The notes: generated by a model from the letters alone, not told the origin. DNA of 64,000 bases from an uncultured Candidatus Melainabacteria bacterium (GCA_934692665.1 CAKUUG010000002.1:19967-83966); one strand, 5' to 3'; shown: positions 34,835 through 44,380, numbered from the stretch's first letter. Numbers and translations are program-made.

Positions 34835-35744
34835 TGTTACGGAATTAATCGGACATACTCCGATAATGAAACTGAAAAAATTTGCAAAAGAAAACGAATT
34901 GAAAGCAAATTTGTTTGTAAAATTGGAATCTTTTAATCCGGCAGGCAGTGCTAAAGATAGAGTTGCATATTATATGCTGAATGATGCAATTGATTCCGGC
35001 AAAATAAATAATGACACTATAATTATTGAGCCGACAAGCGGAAATACGGGAATTGGTCTAGCGTGTTTGTGTGCATATTATGGCTATAGGTTGATTTTAA
35101 CTATGCCTGAAACAATGAGCGTCGAAAGAAGACAGTTAATTTCTGCATACGGAGCTGAAATTGTTTTAACAGAAGGTGCTAAAGGTATGAAAGGTGCTAT
35201 AGAAAAAGCTAAAGAACTTGCTTCAAAAAATAAAAATAGCTTTATTCCAAGCCAATTTACCAATATGTCAAATCCTAAAGCTCATTTTGAAACGACTTCA
35301 AGAGAAATTTGGGACGATATGGATGGGAAAATTGATATTTTTGTATCCGGTGTCGGAACAGGTGGCACAATTTCCGGTGTGGGTAAATATCTAAAATCAA
35401 AAAATAACAATATAAAAATAGTAGCAGTTGAGCCTTTGTCTTCTCCTGTCTTGTCTAAAGGTACTTCCGGTCCTCATAAAATACAAGGAATAGGGGCAGG
35501 TTTTGTTCCTGAAACATTAGATACAAAAATTTATGATGAAGTTATACCTGTTGAAAATGAAAAAGCGTTTGCTTGTGCAAATAAAATTGCAAAATGCGAA
35601 GGAATTTTAGTTGGAATTTCTTCAGGTGCTGCACTTTCAGCGGCAATTGAATTGGCTTTGAAAGAAGAAAATAAAGATAAAAATATAGTCGCTTTTTTGC
35701 CTGATGGTGGTGAAAAATATTTATCAACCGGAGTTTTTAATTAA
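34818..35744 (+). CDS. cysK: Cysteine synthase A (O-acetylserine sulfhydrylase)
   Basis: PLP enzyme making cysteine from O-acetylserine and sulfide. NPAGSAKDRVAYYM carries the PLP lysine (residue about 41), PTSGNTGIGLAC binds the substrate, and GTGGTISGVGKYLK holds the phosphate of PLP. I place the start at TTG 34818 (MKVFNNVTELIGHTP) because GAGGAGG lies six bases upstream; the ORF can be read from a TTG 21 bases earlier. It overlaps the AsmA-like gene by 17 bases. cysE is not in the window. About 308 residues, normal length. Confidence 0.95.
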   Translation: MKVFNNVTELIGHTPIMKLKKFAKENELKANLFVKLESFNPAGSAKDRVAYYMLNDAIDSGKINNDTIIIEPTSGNTGIGLACLCAYYGYRLILTMPETMSVERRQLISAYGAEIVLTEGAKGMKGAIEKAKELASKNKNSFIPSQFTNMSNPKAHFETTSREIWDDMDGKIDIFVSGVGTGGTISGVGKYLKSKNNNIKIVAVEPLSSPVLSKGTSGPHKIQGIGAGFVPETLDTKIYDEVIPVENEKAFACANKIAKCEGILVGISSGAALSAAIELALKEENKDKNIVAFLPDGGEKYLSTGVFN

Positions 35745-35773
35745 TACGGTTTCCAAAATAAACCAAAATATTT

Positions 35774-35800
35774 AAAAAAGCCCTTTGTAAGGGCTTTTTT
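35774..35800. terminator. Bidirectional terminator between cysK and the isochorismatase-family gene
   Basis: Hairpin aaaaaagccc / gggctttttt with loop tttgtaa, between convergent genes. Confidence 0.88.
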
Positions 35801-35805
35801 AAATA

Positions 35806-36342
35806 TTATTTAATTAGAGACTGTACTTCTTTGAAATTTGGATGTTTTGAACTTTTTAAAAATTCAAACAATGCTATTTCAAGAGTGATTATTTTTGCAC
35901 CTTCTTGTTTTAAAAATTCAAGAGCGGTTTTATAGTTGGTTTTGCTTCTTGAAGCACAACAATCTTTTATAATATAAACATTGTAGCCTTCTTTAATTAA
36001 ATCCAAAACGCTTTGCAAAACGCAAATATGTGTTTCTATGCCAAAAATAAGCACGTTTTTGTTTTTGAATTTGTCAAACTCTTCTTTAAATGCTTGTGTT
36101 TTTAATGCAGAAAAAGTTGTTTTTTCTACTGTTTTGAAATCCTTTATTTCTTTTATTTCAGAAATTGTTGACCCTAATCCTTTTGGGTATTGTTCTGATA
36201 GAATTGTGTCGACTTCTAAAATAGAAGCTGCTTTTAATATTTTGATAGAATTTGCTGCAATTTCTTCTTTATTTTTTAACATATTAACAAGTTTTTCTTG
36301 TATATCAATTGCAACTATTGTTGTGTCTTCAGTGTTAAACAT
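35806..36342 (-). CDS. Isochorismatase/nicotinamidase-family cysteine hydrolase
   Basis: About 178 residues of the isochorismatase-like fold. TIVAIDIQEKLV carries the catalytic Asp (VDxQ position), LSEQYPKGLGST the region of the catalytic Lys, and FGIETHICVLQSVLDL the nucleophilic Cys with the preceding cis-peptide. It resembles YcaC/hydrolase-type members rather than PncA; the substrate is unknown. The ATG at 36342 overlaps the leuC1 stop (taatg), so translation is coupled; a TTG two codons earlier (36348) is better spaced from GAGG and is the alternative start. Confidence 0.88.
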   Translation of the reverse strand: MFNTEDTTIVAIDIQEKLVNMLKNKEEIAANSIKILKAASILEVDTILSEQYPKGLGSTISEIKEIKDFKTVEKTTFSALKTQAFKEEFDKFKNKNVLIFGIETHICVLQSVLDLIKEGYNVYIIKDCCASRSKTNYKTALEFLKQEGAKIITLEIALFEFLKSSKHPNFKEVQSLIK

Positions 36343-37574
36343 TAACAAATATATCCTCTTATTGCTGATTTTGCTGCTGTGTATGGGCTTGATAGATAAA
36401 TAAATCCATTTGTATTACCCATTCTTCCTTGGAAATTTCTATTTTGCGTTGCAAGACAAACTTCTCCATCTCCCAAAATTCCACCATGGACGCCAACACA
36501 TGGTCCGCATCCTGCTGGCAAGAAGTTTGCACCTGCTTCTAAAAATATTTCTAACAACCCTTCTTTTGATGCCTGCAAATATACATCTTTGCTTGCAGGT
36601 ACTACAATTAAACGTACATCTTGTGCAACTTTGTTGCCTTTTAAGACTTTTGCTGCAACTCTCAAATCTTCGATTCTTCCATTTGTACAAGTACCGATAA
36701 ATACTTGGTTTACTTTTATATTATTGAGTTCTGATGCTTTTTTTGTGTTGTCTACCGTATGTGGACAAGAAACCATTGGTTCAATGTCTTGTGCATTTAT
36801 TTTGATTACTCTTTCATAAATTGCGTCGTCATCCATTTTGATTTCTTTGAATTTGTCTACTCTATTTCTTTTTTCTAAAAATTCTTTTGTTTTTCCATCT
36901 GTTTCAAACAAACCTGCTTTAGCACCGGCTTCTACTGCCATATTTGCTAAAGTAAATCTTTCTGACATTTCCATATTTTCTATCGTATCGCCGCAAAATT
37001 CCAAAGCTTTGTATGTAGCTCCATCTGCACCAATCATACCTATCAAATATAACATAAGGTCTTTTGAACATACGTTTTCTTTGAATTTTCCGGTAACTTC
37101 TATTTTGAATGATGGTGGAACTTTAAACCAAGTTTTTCCAAACGCCATAGAAACGGCAATATCTGTAGAACCCATACCTGTTGCAAAAGCTCCTAAAGCT
37201 CCTGAAGTACAAGTGTGAGAATCAGCACCAACCAGAATTTCTCCCGGGTTTACATAATCTTCTATTAATCTTTGGTGACAAACGCCACAGCCAATGTCTG
37301 ACAACACTGCACCATATTCTTTTGCAAATTCTCGAATGATATTGTGTGCATTAGACAGTTCTTTTCTGGGTGATGGGGCTGCGTGATCTATAAATAAAAT
37401 TGTTCTTTTTGGATTTTTTAGGGGTTTATTTAGTTTTTTGAATTCTTTTATTGCAAGTGGCCCTGTCCCATCTTGCGTTGCACATACGTCGATATTTGCA
37501 ATTACCAATTCATTGAACGACACATTGTGTCCTGCATGTGCCGATATAATTTTTTGTGCTAATGTTTGTCCCAT
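36342..37574 (-). CDS. leuC: Aconitase-superfamily large subunit (LeuC/HacA type), copy 1
   Basis: Isomerises 3-isopropylmalate or a homologous substrate through a [4Fe-4S] cluster. The cluster cysteines are in IGTCTNGRIEDL and [48 protein letters not shown] and VPPSFKIEVTG define the LeuC/HacA subfamily of about 410 residues. No small swivelling subunit (leuD) is adjacent. Only moderately similar to the second copy at 41987-43276, so the two probably serve different substrates, for example isopropylmalate and homoaconitate, citramalate-derived or dimethylmalate-type acids. It is followed by the isochorismatase-family gene with coupled start. Confidence 0.85.
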   Translation of the reverse strand: MGQTLAQKIISAHAGHNVSFNELVIANIDVCATQDGTGPLAIKEFKKLNKPLKNPKRTILFIDHAAPSPRKELSNAHNIIREFAKEYGAVLSDIGCGVCHQRLIEDYVNPGEILVGADSHTCTSGALGAFATGMGSTDIAVSMAFGKTWFKVPPSFKIEVTGKFKENVCSKDLMLYLIGMIGADGATYKALEFCGDTIENMEMSERFTLANMAVEAGAKAGLFETDGKTKEFLEKRNRVDKFKEIKMDDDAIYERVIKINAQDIEPMVSCPHTVDNTKKASELNNIKVNQVFIGTCTNGRIEDLRVAAKVLKGNKVAQDVRLIVVPASKDVYLQASKEGLLEIFLEAGANFLPAGCGPCVGVHGGILGDGEVCLATQNRNFQGRMGNTNGFIYLSSPYTAAKSAIRGYIC

Positions 37575-37706
37575 TGTTACTCCTTGAATTTCTCAACACT
37601 AATTATAGAACAAAAACAAATATATTAAAAAACTTTTTCGTTTAATTATATGATAACAATTCTCCTATTTTTTAAGATAATATATGCAACTATAGGAGAT
37701 TTTATA

Positions 37707-38474
37707 ATGGATATAGCGGCATTAATCGGTACGTTTTTAGGTATAGGTTTTATATTAACCGGACAAGCGATGGAAGGTGGAAACATTGGACAATTGCTCC
37801 AAATTACAGCTTTCTTCATTGTTGGCGGCGGTACTGCCGGTGCGGTTTTTTTAAGTTTTCCGTTATCCGATTTTAAAGTTGCCGCTCATTGTATCGGTGT
37901 TGTTTATTTCGGCAAAGTTCCCGATTTTTCTGTATTGATTAAAGAAATAACAGGTTACGCACAGAAAGCAAGAAAAGAAGGTGTAATTGCTCTTGAAAAA
38001 GAAGCGAAAAACGCATCGCATCCGCTGTTAAAATTGGGGCTGGAGGCAATCGCCGATGGTGCTGATCCTACTATGGTCAGGGATATGATGGAAACGCAAT
38101 TGTCTCAAAAAGAAGAGCAAATTAATGCAGGTGCAAAAGTGCTTGAATCTGCAGGTGGCTATTCTCCAACTTTGGGTATTATTGGGGCTGTTTTGGGTTT
38201 GATACAAGTTATGCAGAATCTTTCTGATCCGTCAAAACTCGGTGCAGGTATTGCGGTTGCCTTCGTTGCTACAATTTATGGTCTTATTATTGCAAACCTT
38301 CTTACTATTCCTTATTCAACAAGAGCAAAAAGAAAATATGCAAAAATATTCACTTCTATGGAAATTATGATAGAAGGAATTTTATCTATACAAGCAGGTG
38401 AAGCACCAGCCTTGATTGAGAGAAAATTGGAATGCTATATTGTTGACAAAAAACCTGAAAAAGGGGCTAAATAA
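37707..38474 (+). CDS. motA: Stator protein MotA
   Basis: Inner-membrane proton or sodium channel subunit of the flagellar (or related) stator. There are four membrane helices. The cytoplasmic loop contains KARKEGVIALEKEAKNASHP with the Arg and Glu that contact FliG in E. coli. SGGYSPTLGIIGAVLGL and ANLLTIPYS carry the two channel prolines. The start MDIAALIGTFLG is chosen because aggaga lies about eight bases upstream; an in-frame ATG at 37650 has no ribosome site. The gene overlaps motB by one base. Confidence 0.92.
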   Translation: MDIAALIGTFLGIGFILTGQAMEGGNIGQLLQITAFFIVGGGTAGAVFLSFPLSDFKVAAHCIGVVYFGKVPDFSVLIKEITGYAQKARKEGVIALEKEAKNASHPLLKLGLEAIADGADPTMVRDMMETQLSQKEEQINAGAKVLESAGGYSPTLGIIGAVLGLIQVMQNLSDPSKLGAGIAVAFVATIYGLIIANLLTIPYSTRAKRKYAKIFTSMEIMIEGILSIQAGEAPALIERKLECYIVDKKPEKGAK

Positions 38475-39457
38475 TGGCAAAAAAGAAAAAAGCCGAAGAA
38501 CATGAAAATCTGGAAAGATGGTTGGTGTCTTATGCTGATTTTATGACTTTGTTGTTTGCAACATTTGTTGTTTTGTATGCTTTGGCTCAATCTGATGTAG
38601 ATGCTTTTAAAAACATGGCAGATGCTCTAAGAGATGCTTTTGACCAAAGCTTTTTGAGTTCACAAAATAAAATCATGAACGGAGCTGATTCTCTTTTGGA
38701 TGGAAGAAGCGGTGCAACAAATCCGGTTATGTTGGAATATGTCAGCAATAAATATGAACAATCTTCTTATGAATCTATAGAAAAAGAAGTAAATTCTCTA
38801 AAACAAGATGGATTGTCTGCAGCGATTGACGACAGAGGTCTTGTTATAAAATTTGATAAAGATGCAATTAAATTCAAGCCTGCTTCAGCAGAAATCTCCA
38901 CTTCTTCTTATGATATTTTGGATAAAGTAGCAGAAATTATAAAAGAAAAATTCTCTATCCATTTTATAGAAGTTGACGGTCACACAGATTCAGACAAAAC
39001 CGGCCCTAATGCAAAATATCCATCTAATTGGGAATTGTCTTCTGCGAGAGCTTCTAGCGTTGTTAGATATTTAATTAACAAACACAATTTCAACCCCAGA
39101 CTCTTCAGTGCTGTCGGTTATTCTGATACAGTGCCTGTTGTTCCAAATGCAACAAGAGAAAACAAAGCAAAAAACAGACGTGTTGAGATTGTTGTTTTGA
39201 AAAACAAAAATAAAAATTTAATCAAAAAAGATATGGAAACTATTCTAAAAGAAGCAAAAGCAATGCAAAGAGCATACAAGGGCAAATCGGGTTCCGGTCC
39301 TTCTGATGCTATGAAAGAACTTGTCGGCAATGATAAACAACTTTTGGAAAATGTAATCGATATGTCGGGCGAATATAAAAACGAAGTTAAACGTCTAAAT
39401 GATTTAAATCATGACGATTATATTATGGATGGTAACAAGCCTGCATTTATGGAGTAG
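38474..39457 (+). CDS. motB: Stator protein MotB with OmpA-like peptidoglycan domain
   Basis: Partner of MotA. A short cytoplasmic N-terminus precedes one membrane helix, SYADFMTLLFATFVVLYALA, with the ion-carrying Asp at residue 22. A plug/linker region (about 50-110) leads to an OmpA-like domain (about 115-250) with IEVDGHTDSDKTGPN and NWELSSARASSVVRYL. A charged helical tail of about 75 residues follows. No flagellar rod, hook or FliG gene is in the window. The TAATGG junction overlaps motA. Confidence 0.93.
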   Translation: MAKKKKAEEHENLERWLVSYADFMTLLFATFVVLYALAQSDVDAFKNMADALRDAFDQSFLSSQNKIMNGADSLLDGRSGATNPVMLEYVSNKYEQSSYESIEKEVNSLKQDGLSAAIDDRGLVIKFDKDAIKFKPASAEISTSSYDILDKVAEIIKEKFSIHFIEVDGHTDSDKTGPNAKYPSNWELSSARASSVVRYLINKHNFNPRLFSAVGYSDTVPVVPNATRENKAKNRRVEIVVLKNKNKNLIKKDMETILKEAKAMQRAYKGKSGSGPSDAMKELVGNDKQLLENVIDMSGEYKNEVKRLNDLNHDDYIMDGNKPAFME

Positions 39458-39464
39458 TATTTTT

Positions 39465-40643
39465 ATGAAAAAATATTTTGTTATATTTGGCGGTGGCGGT
39501 GTTCGAGGTATAGCATATTGCGGTGCTTATAATGCATTGTTAAAAAATGATGTAGAAATCTCGGGGCTTGCAGGAAGCTCTATTGGTGCGGTTTTTGCTG
39601 TTTTGTTGTCTTTGGGGTATAAAGGTGATGAAATTTTTGATATTTTTTCTGATACCGGATTTAGCCTGTTTAGTGATTTAAATTTTGGCGTAAAAAACGA
39701 TATCGCTTTTTCAAAAGGTCAAAAATTTTACGATTGGATTAAAACTTATATTGAACAAAAATTTTATTTATCTTCTTACAAAAAAGGTCAAATGCCTCCG
39801 GTTACATTTAAAGATATAGAAAAAAATCTTGTTATTTATGCTGTTGATTTAGTTAAAATGGAATTTAAAGAGTTTTCTAAAAGATTAACTCCCGATTTTG
39901 AAGTTGCAAAAGCTGTCAGAGCGAGCGTTTCTATGCCGGGGCTGTTTACTCCTTTGGTTGAAAATAATACATTTTTGGTAGATGGTGATTTATTGAAAGC
40001 TTCTCCCTTGTGGAGAATATCGGATACAATATTAACCACCAATGATAGGATTCTTGAATACAGGTTGGAAGATACCACTCCAAAAGAAAATATAACAAAT
40101 CCTATCGACTATTTTAATCGTGTATACAATGCATTTTGCGGTTTTTCTACAGATTATATTATTGATGTGTATGGAAAAAAAGATAAATTTGATTATATAA
40201 AAATAAACACTCCCGATATTTCGGTTGTTGATTTTTTAATTTCAAAAGCGAAAAAGCAAGAATTGTTTGATTTGGGTTACAAAGCGACTGACGATTATTT
40301 TCAAGATATTTTATTTGAAAAAAGAAGAAAATTATATGCAAAATACAAAGAATTGTTAGACATGTTTTTGAATTTTCAGAAAAAATTTTCAAAAAAAGAC
40401 TATTGCTCGTCTTATGTAATTTTGTGTGAAGTGTTTGTTTATTTATGCGAAGAAAAAAGATATATAGACACTCCTGTCTATCAAAAAATTATTGATTTTA
40501 AAAACTTGTATTTCGATTCTTACATAAAATCCAGCATACTTAATTTTAACCGTGGTGGTTTAAAAAAAGATTCGGCTGGAATCTATGATTTGTTATTAGA
40601 TATTTTAAAAATACTGACTGTAAAAACAGAAGAGTTGAGCTAG
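39465..40643 (+). CDS. Patatin-like phospholipase
   Basis: Serine lipid acyl hydrolase. The oxyanion loop is VIFGGGGVRGIAYCGA (residues about 5-20), the nucleophile elbow AGSSIGAVFA and the catalytic Asp motif LVDGDLLKAS, giving the Ser/Asp dyad. The start MKKYFVIFGGGGVRG follows ggag by ten bases. The C-terminal 150 residues are helical and not recognised. It directly follows motB (eight bases) in the same operon. No signal peptide. Its stop overlaps the convergent dacB stop. Confidence 0.88.
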   Translation: MKKYFVIFGGGGVRGIAYCGAYNALLKNDVEISGLAGSSIGAVFAVLLSLGYKGDEIFDIFSDTGFSLFSDLNFGVKNDIAFSKGQKFYDWIKTYIEQKFYLSSYKKGQMPPVTFKDIEKNLVIYAVDLVKMEFKEFSKRLTPDFEVAKAVRASVSMPGLFTPLVENNTFLVDGDLLKASPLWRISDTILTTNDRILEYRLEDTTPKENITNPIDYFNRVYNAFCGFSTDYIIDVYGKKDKFDYIKINTPDISVVDFLISKAKKQELFDLGYKATDDYFQDILFEKRRKLYAKYKELLDMFLNFQKKFSKKDYCSSYVILCEVFVYLCEEKRYIDTPVYQKIIDFKNLYFDSYIKSSILNFNRGGLKKDSAGIYDLLLDILKILTVKTEELS

Positions 40644-41986
40644 TATCTTCTATACAAAATCGTTATTATGTTGTCTTCAAAATTTTTCAAAATAGCTTTT
40701 CTTTTTGGAGAATTTTGGACTATTATTGCAAAAATCAAATTATTACATTTTTTTGTATTTAAGATACCCATAATGGATGACATATTGTCTAGTGTGCCTG
40801 TTTTTGCTTTTAAATTGCTATCAAGAAACAATAATCTGTTTGCAAGTGTTCCTTGATGTGGTGCCGTCATTAAATTTTCTATTTTTGTAATATGAGAAAT
40901 ATAAGAAAATCCGTTAACTAAAAATTCTGTGTTTAAAAAGTTGTTTCTAGACACTCCGCACGAGTCAGTAATTTTTATGTCTTTTGTTATAGTGTTTTGA
41001 TATATATCATAAAACATATTTATCATATCTTCATTTGTTGCAGGATGTGAGTATTTAATGTATTTTGCTGCTGCAACTTTTGATACAATTTCTGAAGCGA
41101 AGTTGTCTGAATTGAACAATATTTTTTTTGATACTTCTTCTATATCGTGGTTCACTGCAGAAATTCTTGTTACTTTTGACGGTGTTTTTTTGAATAATAT
41201 TTTTTTATCAAACAAATATCCGCTTTTGCTTAGGGCTTTGTTTGTTTTGATGACAAAGTTAATTTGAGGGTTGAGAACAGGCAGTCTTTTTGATTCGTCT
41301 TCTTTGATTGTTCCTCTAAATGTAATTATTGGAGAATTTTCCCCGTATTCTTTTGTTATTGTGTAATTTTGGGTGTCACCAAGTTTCAATTCGTTTATGA
41401 TTGGGATTTTGTAGCTATCACCTTGTAATATATCTACTTTTGTTGCAAGGCTAGAGCGTTTGATGTCTATGTTTGTAAAATTATTGTCAATAATATATGG
41501 CGTAATTGCTCTTTGGTTCGGCCAAATATCTTCTTGCATCCAAGCATTTGGGTAGGGGGTTTTGTCTATTATAGAATCATCAATATAAATATTGTTTATT
41601 TCTGCTGTAGTTATTTTTTCTTTTGCACAAGAAAACAATTCAACCAAATCCAAATAAGACAACAACGGGTCTGCACCCAGTTTTATGTAAAGATTGTTGT
41701 TTGCATCTTTGTACAATATTGTTTCAAACTTGTATCCTTCACCCAAAACCTTGTAAGAAGCACCAAAAGTCAAAACTTTTAGCGTTGAGGCTGGATTTAG
41801 TAATTTTTTTTCATTTCTTTTGTATACAGTATTGTTGTTTTTTGTATTTTTTACATACAAACTTATTGTTGAATTGTTTTCAAAACCTGATTTTTGAATA
41901 TAAGATGAAACCAAATTTGCACTAGCATCAGGCATATTTAAACTTATTAAACAAAAAAACATTAAATAAGTTAGTATTTTTTTCAT
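40640..41986 (-). CDS. dacB: D-alanyl-D-alanine carboxypeptidase/endopeptidase, PBP4 class
   Basis: Penicillin-binding protein that trims peptidoglycan. The signal peptide covers about residues 1-24. The S13-family motifs are PASTLKV (Ser67 and Lys70), NFASEI after SD (the SxN site) and AKTGTLDNMSS (KTG). Length 448 is close to E. coli PBP4 (477), but the inserted domain between SxxK and SxN seems reduced. The start directly abuts the leuC2 stop, and GAGGA within leuC2 is its ribosome site. Last gene of the nfnA operon. Confidence 0.93.
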   Translation of the reverse strand: MKKILTYLMFFCLISLNMPDASANLVSSYIQKSGFENNSTISLYVKNTKNNNTVYKRNEKKLLNPASTLKVLTFGASYKVLGEGYKFETILYKDANNNLYIKLGADPLLSYLDLVELFSCAKEKITTAEINNIYIDDSIIDKTPYPNAWMQEDIWPNQRAITPYIIDNNFTNIDIKRSSLATKVDILQGDSYKIPIINELKLGDTQNYTITKEYGENSPIITFRGTIKEDESKRLPVLNPQINFVIKTNKALSKSGYLFDKKILFKKTPSKVTRISAVNHDIEEVSKKILFNSDNFASEIVSKVAAAKYIKYSHPATNEDMINMFYDIYQNTITKDIKITDSCGVSRNNFLNTEFLVNGFSYISHITKIENLMTAPHQGTLANRLLFLDSNLKAKTGTLDNMSSIMGILNTKKCNNLIFAIIVQNSPKRKAILKNFEDNIITILYRRY

Positions 41987-43276
41987 CTATAATTCCTCAA
42001 CAGAACCTATTCTTCCTAAAATTGCACTTGCTGCTGCAATGTATGGACTTGCTAAGTAAATTTTAGAAGTCGTATCACCCATTCTGCCCACAAAATTTCT
42101 ATTTGTTGTAGAAATGCATACTTCATTTGGAGCTAAAATTCCACAATGTCCGCCCAAACATGGCCCACAAGTCGGTGTTGAAATTGCAGCTCCTGCTTCA
42201 ATTATTGTTTGATAAAAGCCCAATTCTATTGATTTTAGTACTATTTCTTGCGTTGCAGGAAAAACAATCATTCTTACATCTGGATGAACTTTTCTGTTTT
42301 TTAAAATTTCTGCAGTTGCTTTAATGTCTTCTAACCTGCCGTTCGTACAACTGCCGATAATAACTTGGTCGATTTTTATATTGTCTTTTATTGCTTCTTG
42401 TACTGTTTTTGTATTTTCAGGTAAATGCGGATAAGCAATTGTAGGTTCAATTTTGCTTGCATCGTATTCAATTACTCTTTCATAGTTTGCATCTTTATCG
42501 CTATAGAAAAATTTCGCTTCTCTAAAATAGTCTTTATTTGGTCTAGTATTTAAGTATTCTTTCGTAATTTCATCTGCTTCTATAATACCGTTTTTAGCAC
42601 CGGCTTCTATTGCCATATTGCAGATAGTAAATCTTCCATCCATATCAAGGTTTCTTATAGTGTCGCCGGAAAATTCCAATGCTTTATACAATGCACCATC
42701 TACACCTATATCACCTATTAAATGCAAAATTAAGTCTTTTGCAGTGACATAGGGTTTTAGTTTTCCATTGAAGATTACTTTGATTGTTGGTGGAACTTTG
42801 AACCAAGTAGTTCCTGAGGCCATTGTACAACCCACATCTGTCGAGCCTACTCCTGTAGAAAAAGCTCCCAATGCCCCATAAGTACAAGTGTGCGAATCTG
42901 CTCCAATAATCAAATCGCCTGCAGTCACAATTCCTTTTTCAGGAAGAAGAGCATGTTCTATACCCATTGTGCCTACTTCAAATCTGTGTAAAAGCTTTTG
43001 CTTTTTTGCAAAATCTCTCAGCGTTTTTGCTTGTATAGCGGATTTTATGTCTTTGTTTGGTACAAAATGGTCAGGAACAAGTACAACTCTTGATTTGTCA
43101 AATACGCTCTCTATGTCAAATTTTTCAAAAACTTCTATTGCAATAGGACCTGTAATGTCGTTTGCAAGAACAATATCAACATTAGCTTCTATTAAATCAT
43201 TTGCTTTTACATATTCTCTATTAGAATGATGTGCGAAGATTTTTTCTGTAATTGTCATAGGATGCAAAGTAGACAT
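41987..43276 (-). CDS. leuC: Aconitase-superfamily large subunit (LeuC/HacA type), copy 2
   Basis: The second LeuC-type [4Fe-4S] hydro-lyase. Cluster cysteines lie in [12 protein letters not shown] and [12 protein letters not shown]. The substrate region contains [18 protein letters not shown], where typical LeuC2/HacA enzymes carry a 'GI.H..LPE.G' motif, so this copy is closer to canonical isopropylmalate dehydratase than copy 1. At 429 residues it is slightly longer. No leuD or leuB is nearby. It is placed between the small Cys-rich protein and dacB, which is not a typical leucine-operon context. Confidence 0.87.
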   Translation of the reverse strand: MSTLHPMTITEKIFAHHSNREYVKANDLIEANVDIVLANDITGPIAIEVFEKFDIESVFDKSRVVLVPDHFVPNKDIKSAIQAKTLRDFAKKQKLLHRFEVGTMGIEHALLPEKGIVTAGDLIIGADSHTCTYGALGAFSTGVGSTDVGCTMASGTTWFKVPPTIKVIFNGKLKPYVTAKDLILHLIGDIGVDGALYKALEFSGDTIRNLDMDGRFTICNMAIEAGAKNGIIEADEITKEYLNTRPNKDYFREAKFFYSDKDANYERVIEYDASKIEPTIAYPHLPENTKTVQEAIKDNIKIDQVIIGSCTNGRLEDIKATAEILKNRKVHPDVRMIVFPATQEIVLKSIELGFYQTIIEAGAAISTPTCGPCLGGHCGILAPNEVCISTTNRNFVGRMGDTTSKIYLASPYIAAASAILGRIGSVEEL

Positions 43277-43277
43277 T

Positions 43278-43457
43278 TTATTTTCCTTGTTTTGCTTTTA
43301 TATCAAGTATGTTATTGTGTCCTATTATATATGTTGCACAAGTTTTTGTGCTAGCCATCCACCAAGCACAATTTTCCTGCAAACAAATTTTAGGATCATC
43401 AGTGCCTGCAGATAACAACGGACAATATGGTATTTTCTTTTTGTTGATTTCTGTCAT
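43278..43457 (-). CDS. Small cysteine-rich protein (59 residues)
   Basis: Read directly from the sequence. The ATG at 43457 follows aaaagg by nine bases; the frame ends with TAA two bases before leuC2. The product begins [20 protein letters not shown], then has [20 protein letters not shown]. The four cysteines, C12, C25, C30 and C40, with a CxxxxCAWW core suggest a metal or disulphide fold. Similar tiny CPLLSA...CAWW proteins occur in anaerobes, by recollection. It sits 4 bases after nfnA and before leuC2, so it is clearly within their operon. Possible iron-sulfur or zinc protein; function unknown. Confidence 0.8.
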   Translation of the reverse strand: MTEINKKKIPYCPLLSAGTDDPKICLQENCAWWMASTKTCATYIIGHNNILDIKAKQGK

Positions 43458-43461
43458 AAAT

Positions 43462-44316
43462 TTATACCTTTTCTAGTTCTATCCCTTGTTTAATTAAATT
43501 ACATTTTGTTTCATCGCAGCGTTTTTCTTCTGCTTTGTAGATTTTGCCTCTGTTGATTACTTCGTCAAAATCAATTTTATGAGCATCAAAATCAGGTCCA
43601 TCTACACAAGCGAATTTTACTTCTCCGCCAACAGTAAGACGACATGCACCACACATTCCTGTACCATCTACCATGATTGGATTCATTGATGCTTCTGTTT
43701 TGATTCCATAAGGACGAGTCAAATCAGCAACCGCCTTCATCATTGGCATTGGGCCTACAGCGATTACATAGTTGACTTTTTCTTTATCAATTATTTCTTT
43801 TGCTACATTTGTTGTGAAACCTTTTATGCCATAGCTTCCATCATCTGTTGTGATATGAAGTTCGGATACTGCATTTCTCATTTTATCTTCCCAAAAGATA
43901 AGGTCTTTTGTTCTTGCACCCATTACCATGTGAACTTTGTTTCCTGCTTCTTTGAATGCTTTTGCAATCAAATAGCAAGGTGCTGCACCATATCCGCCGG
44001 CAACACAAATTACTGTTCCGTAATTTTCGATATGAGTCGGAACGCCTAATGGTCCTACGATATCTTCTATTTCGTCGCCAACATCCAAAGAAGCAAGTTT
44101 CTTTGTAGTGTAGCCTACAGCCATATATACAATTGTCAAAATTTCATTTTGTTTATCACAATCTGCAATAGTAAGAGGAATTCTTTCAGAATTTTTGTCA
44201 GTTCTTAAAATAATAAACTGTCCTGCTTTTGCGTTTCTGGTTATAAAAGGTGCTTTTACTCTGATTTCAAATTGATTTTTGCAAAGCTCTTTTTTGTATA
44301 GGATTTCGTAACCCAT
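43462..44316 (-). CDS. Sulfide/dihydroorotate dehydrogenase-like FAD/NAD-binding subunit (NfnA-like)
   Basis: An electron-transfer flavoprotein of the PyrK/NfnA family. The FAD domain with ERIPLTIADCDK is followed by the NAD(P)-binding domain GTVICVAGGYGAAPCYLIAK. The C-terminal [2Fe-2S] motif is DGTGMCGACRLTVGG then KFACVDGPDFDAHKIDFDE, typical of ferredoxin-NADP reductase subunit alpha. The start MGYEILYKKEL is chosen for the GGAGG eight bases upstream, giving about 284 residues. The large partner (NfnB/GltA-like) is not in the window. An excellent promoter lies at 44350-44378. Confidence 0.9.
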   Translation of the reverse strand: MGYEILYKKELCKNQFEIRVKAPFITRNAKAGQFIILRTDKNSERIPLTIADCDKQNEILTIVYMAVGYTTKKLASLDVGDEIEDIVGPLGVPTHIENYGTVICVAGGYGAAPCYLIAKAFKEAGNKVHMVMGARTKDLIFWEDKMRNAVSELHITTDDGSYGIKGFTTNVAKEIIDKEKVNYVIAVGPMPMMKAVADLTRPYGIKTEASMNPIMVDGTGMCGACRLTVGGEVKFACVDGPDFDAHKIDFDEVINRGKIYKAEEKRCDETKCNLIKQGIELEKV

Positions 44317-44349
44317 TGTTATATCCTCCAAAGTTAAATATTTTCTTTT

Positions 44350-44378
44350 ATCATAACTTAAAAAAAACACTTTGTCAT
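44350..44378 (-). promoter_or_regulatory. Promoter for the nfnA-like operon
   Basis: Minus strand: ATGACA, exactly 17 bases, TATGAT, about 34 bases before the ATG; each hexamer matches consensus at five of six positions. Confidence 0.65.
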
Positions 44379-44380
44379 TT

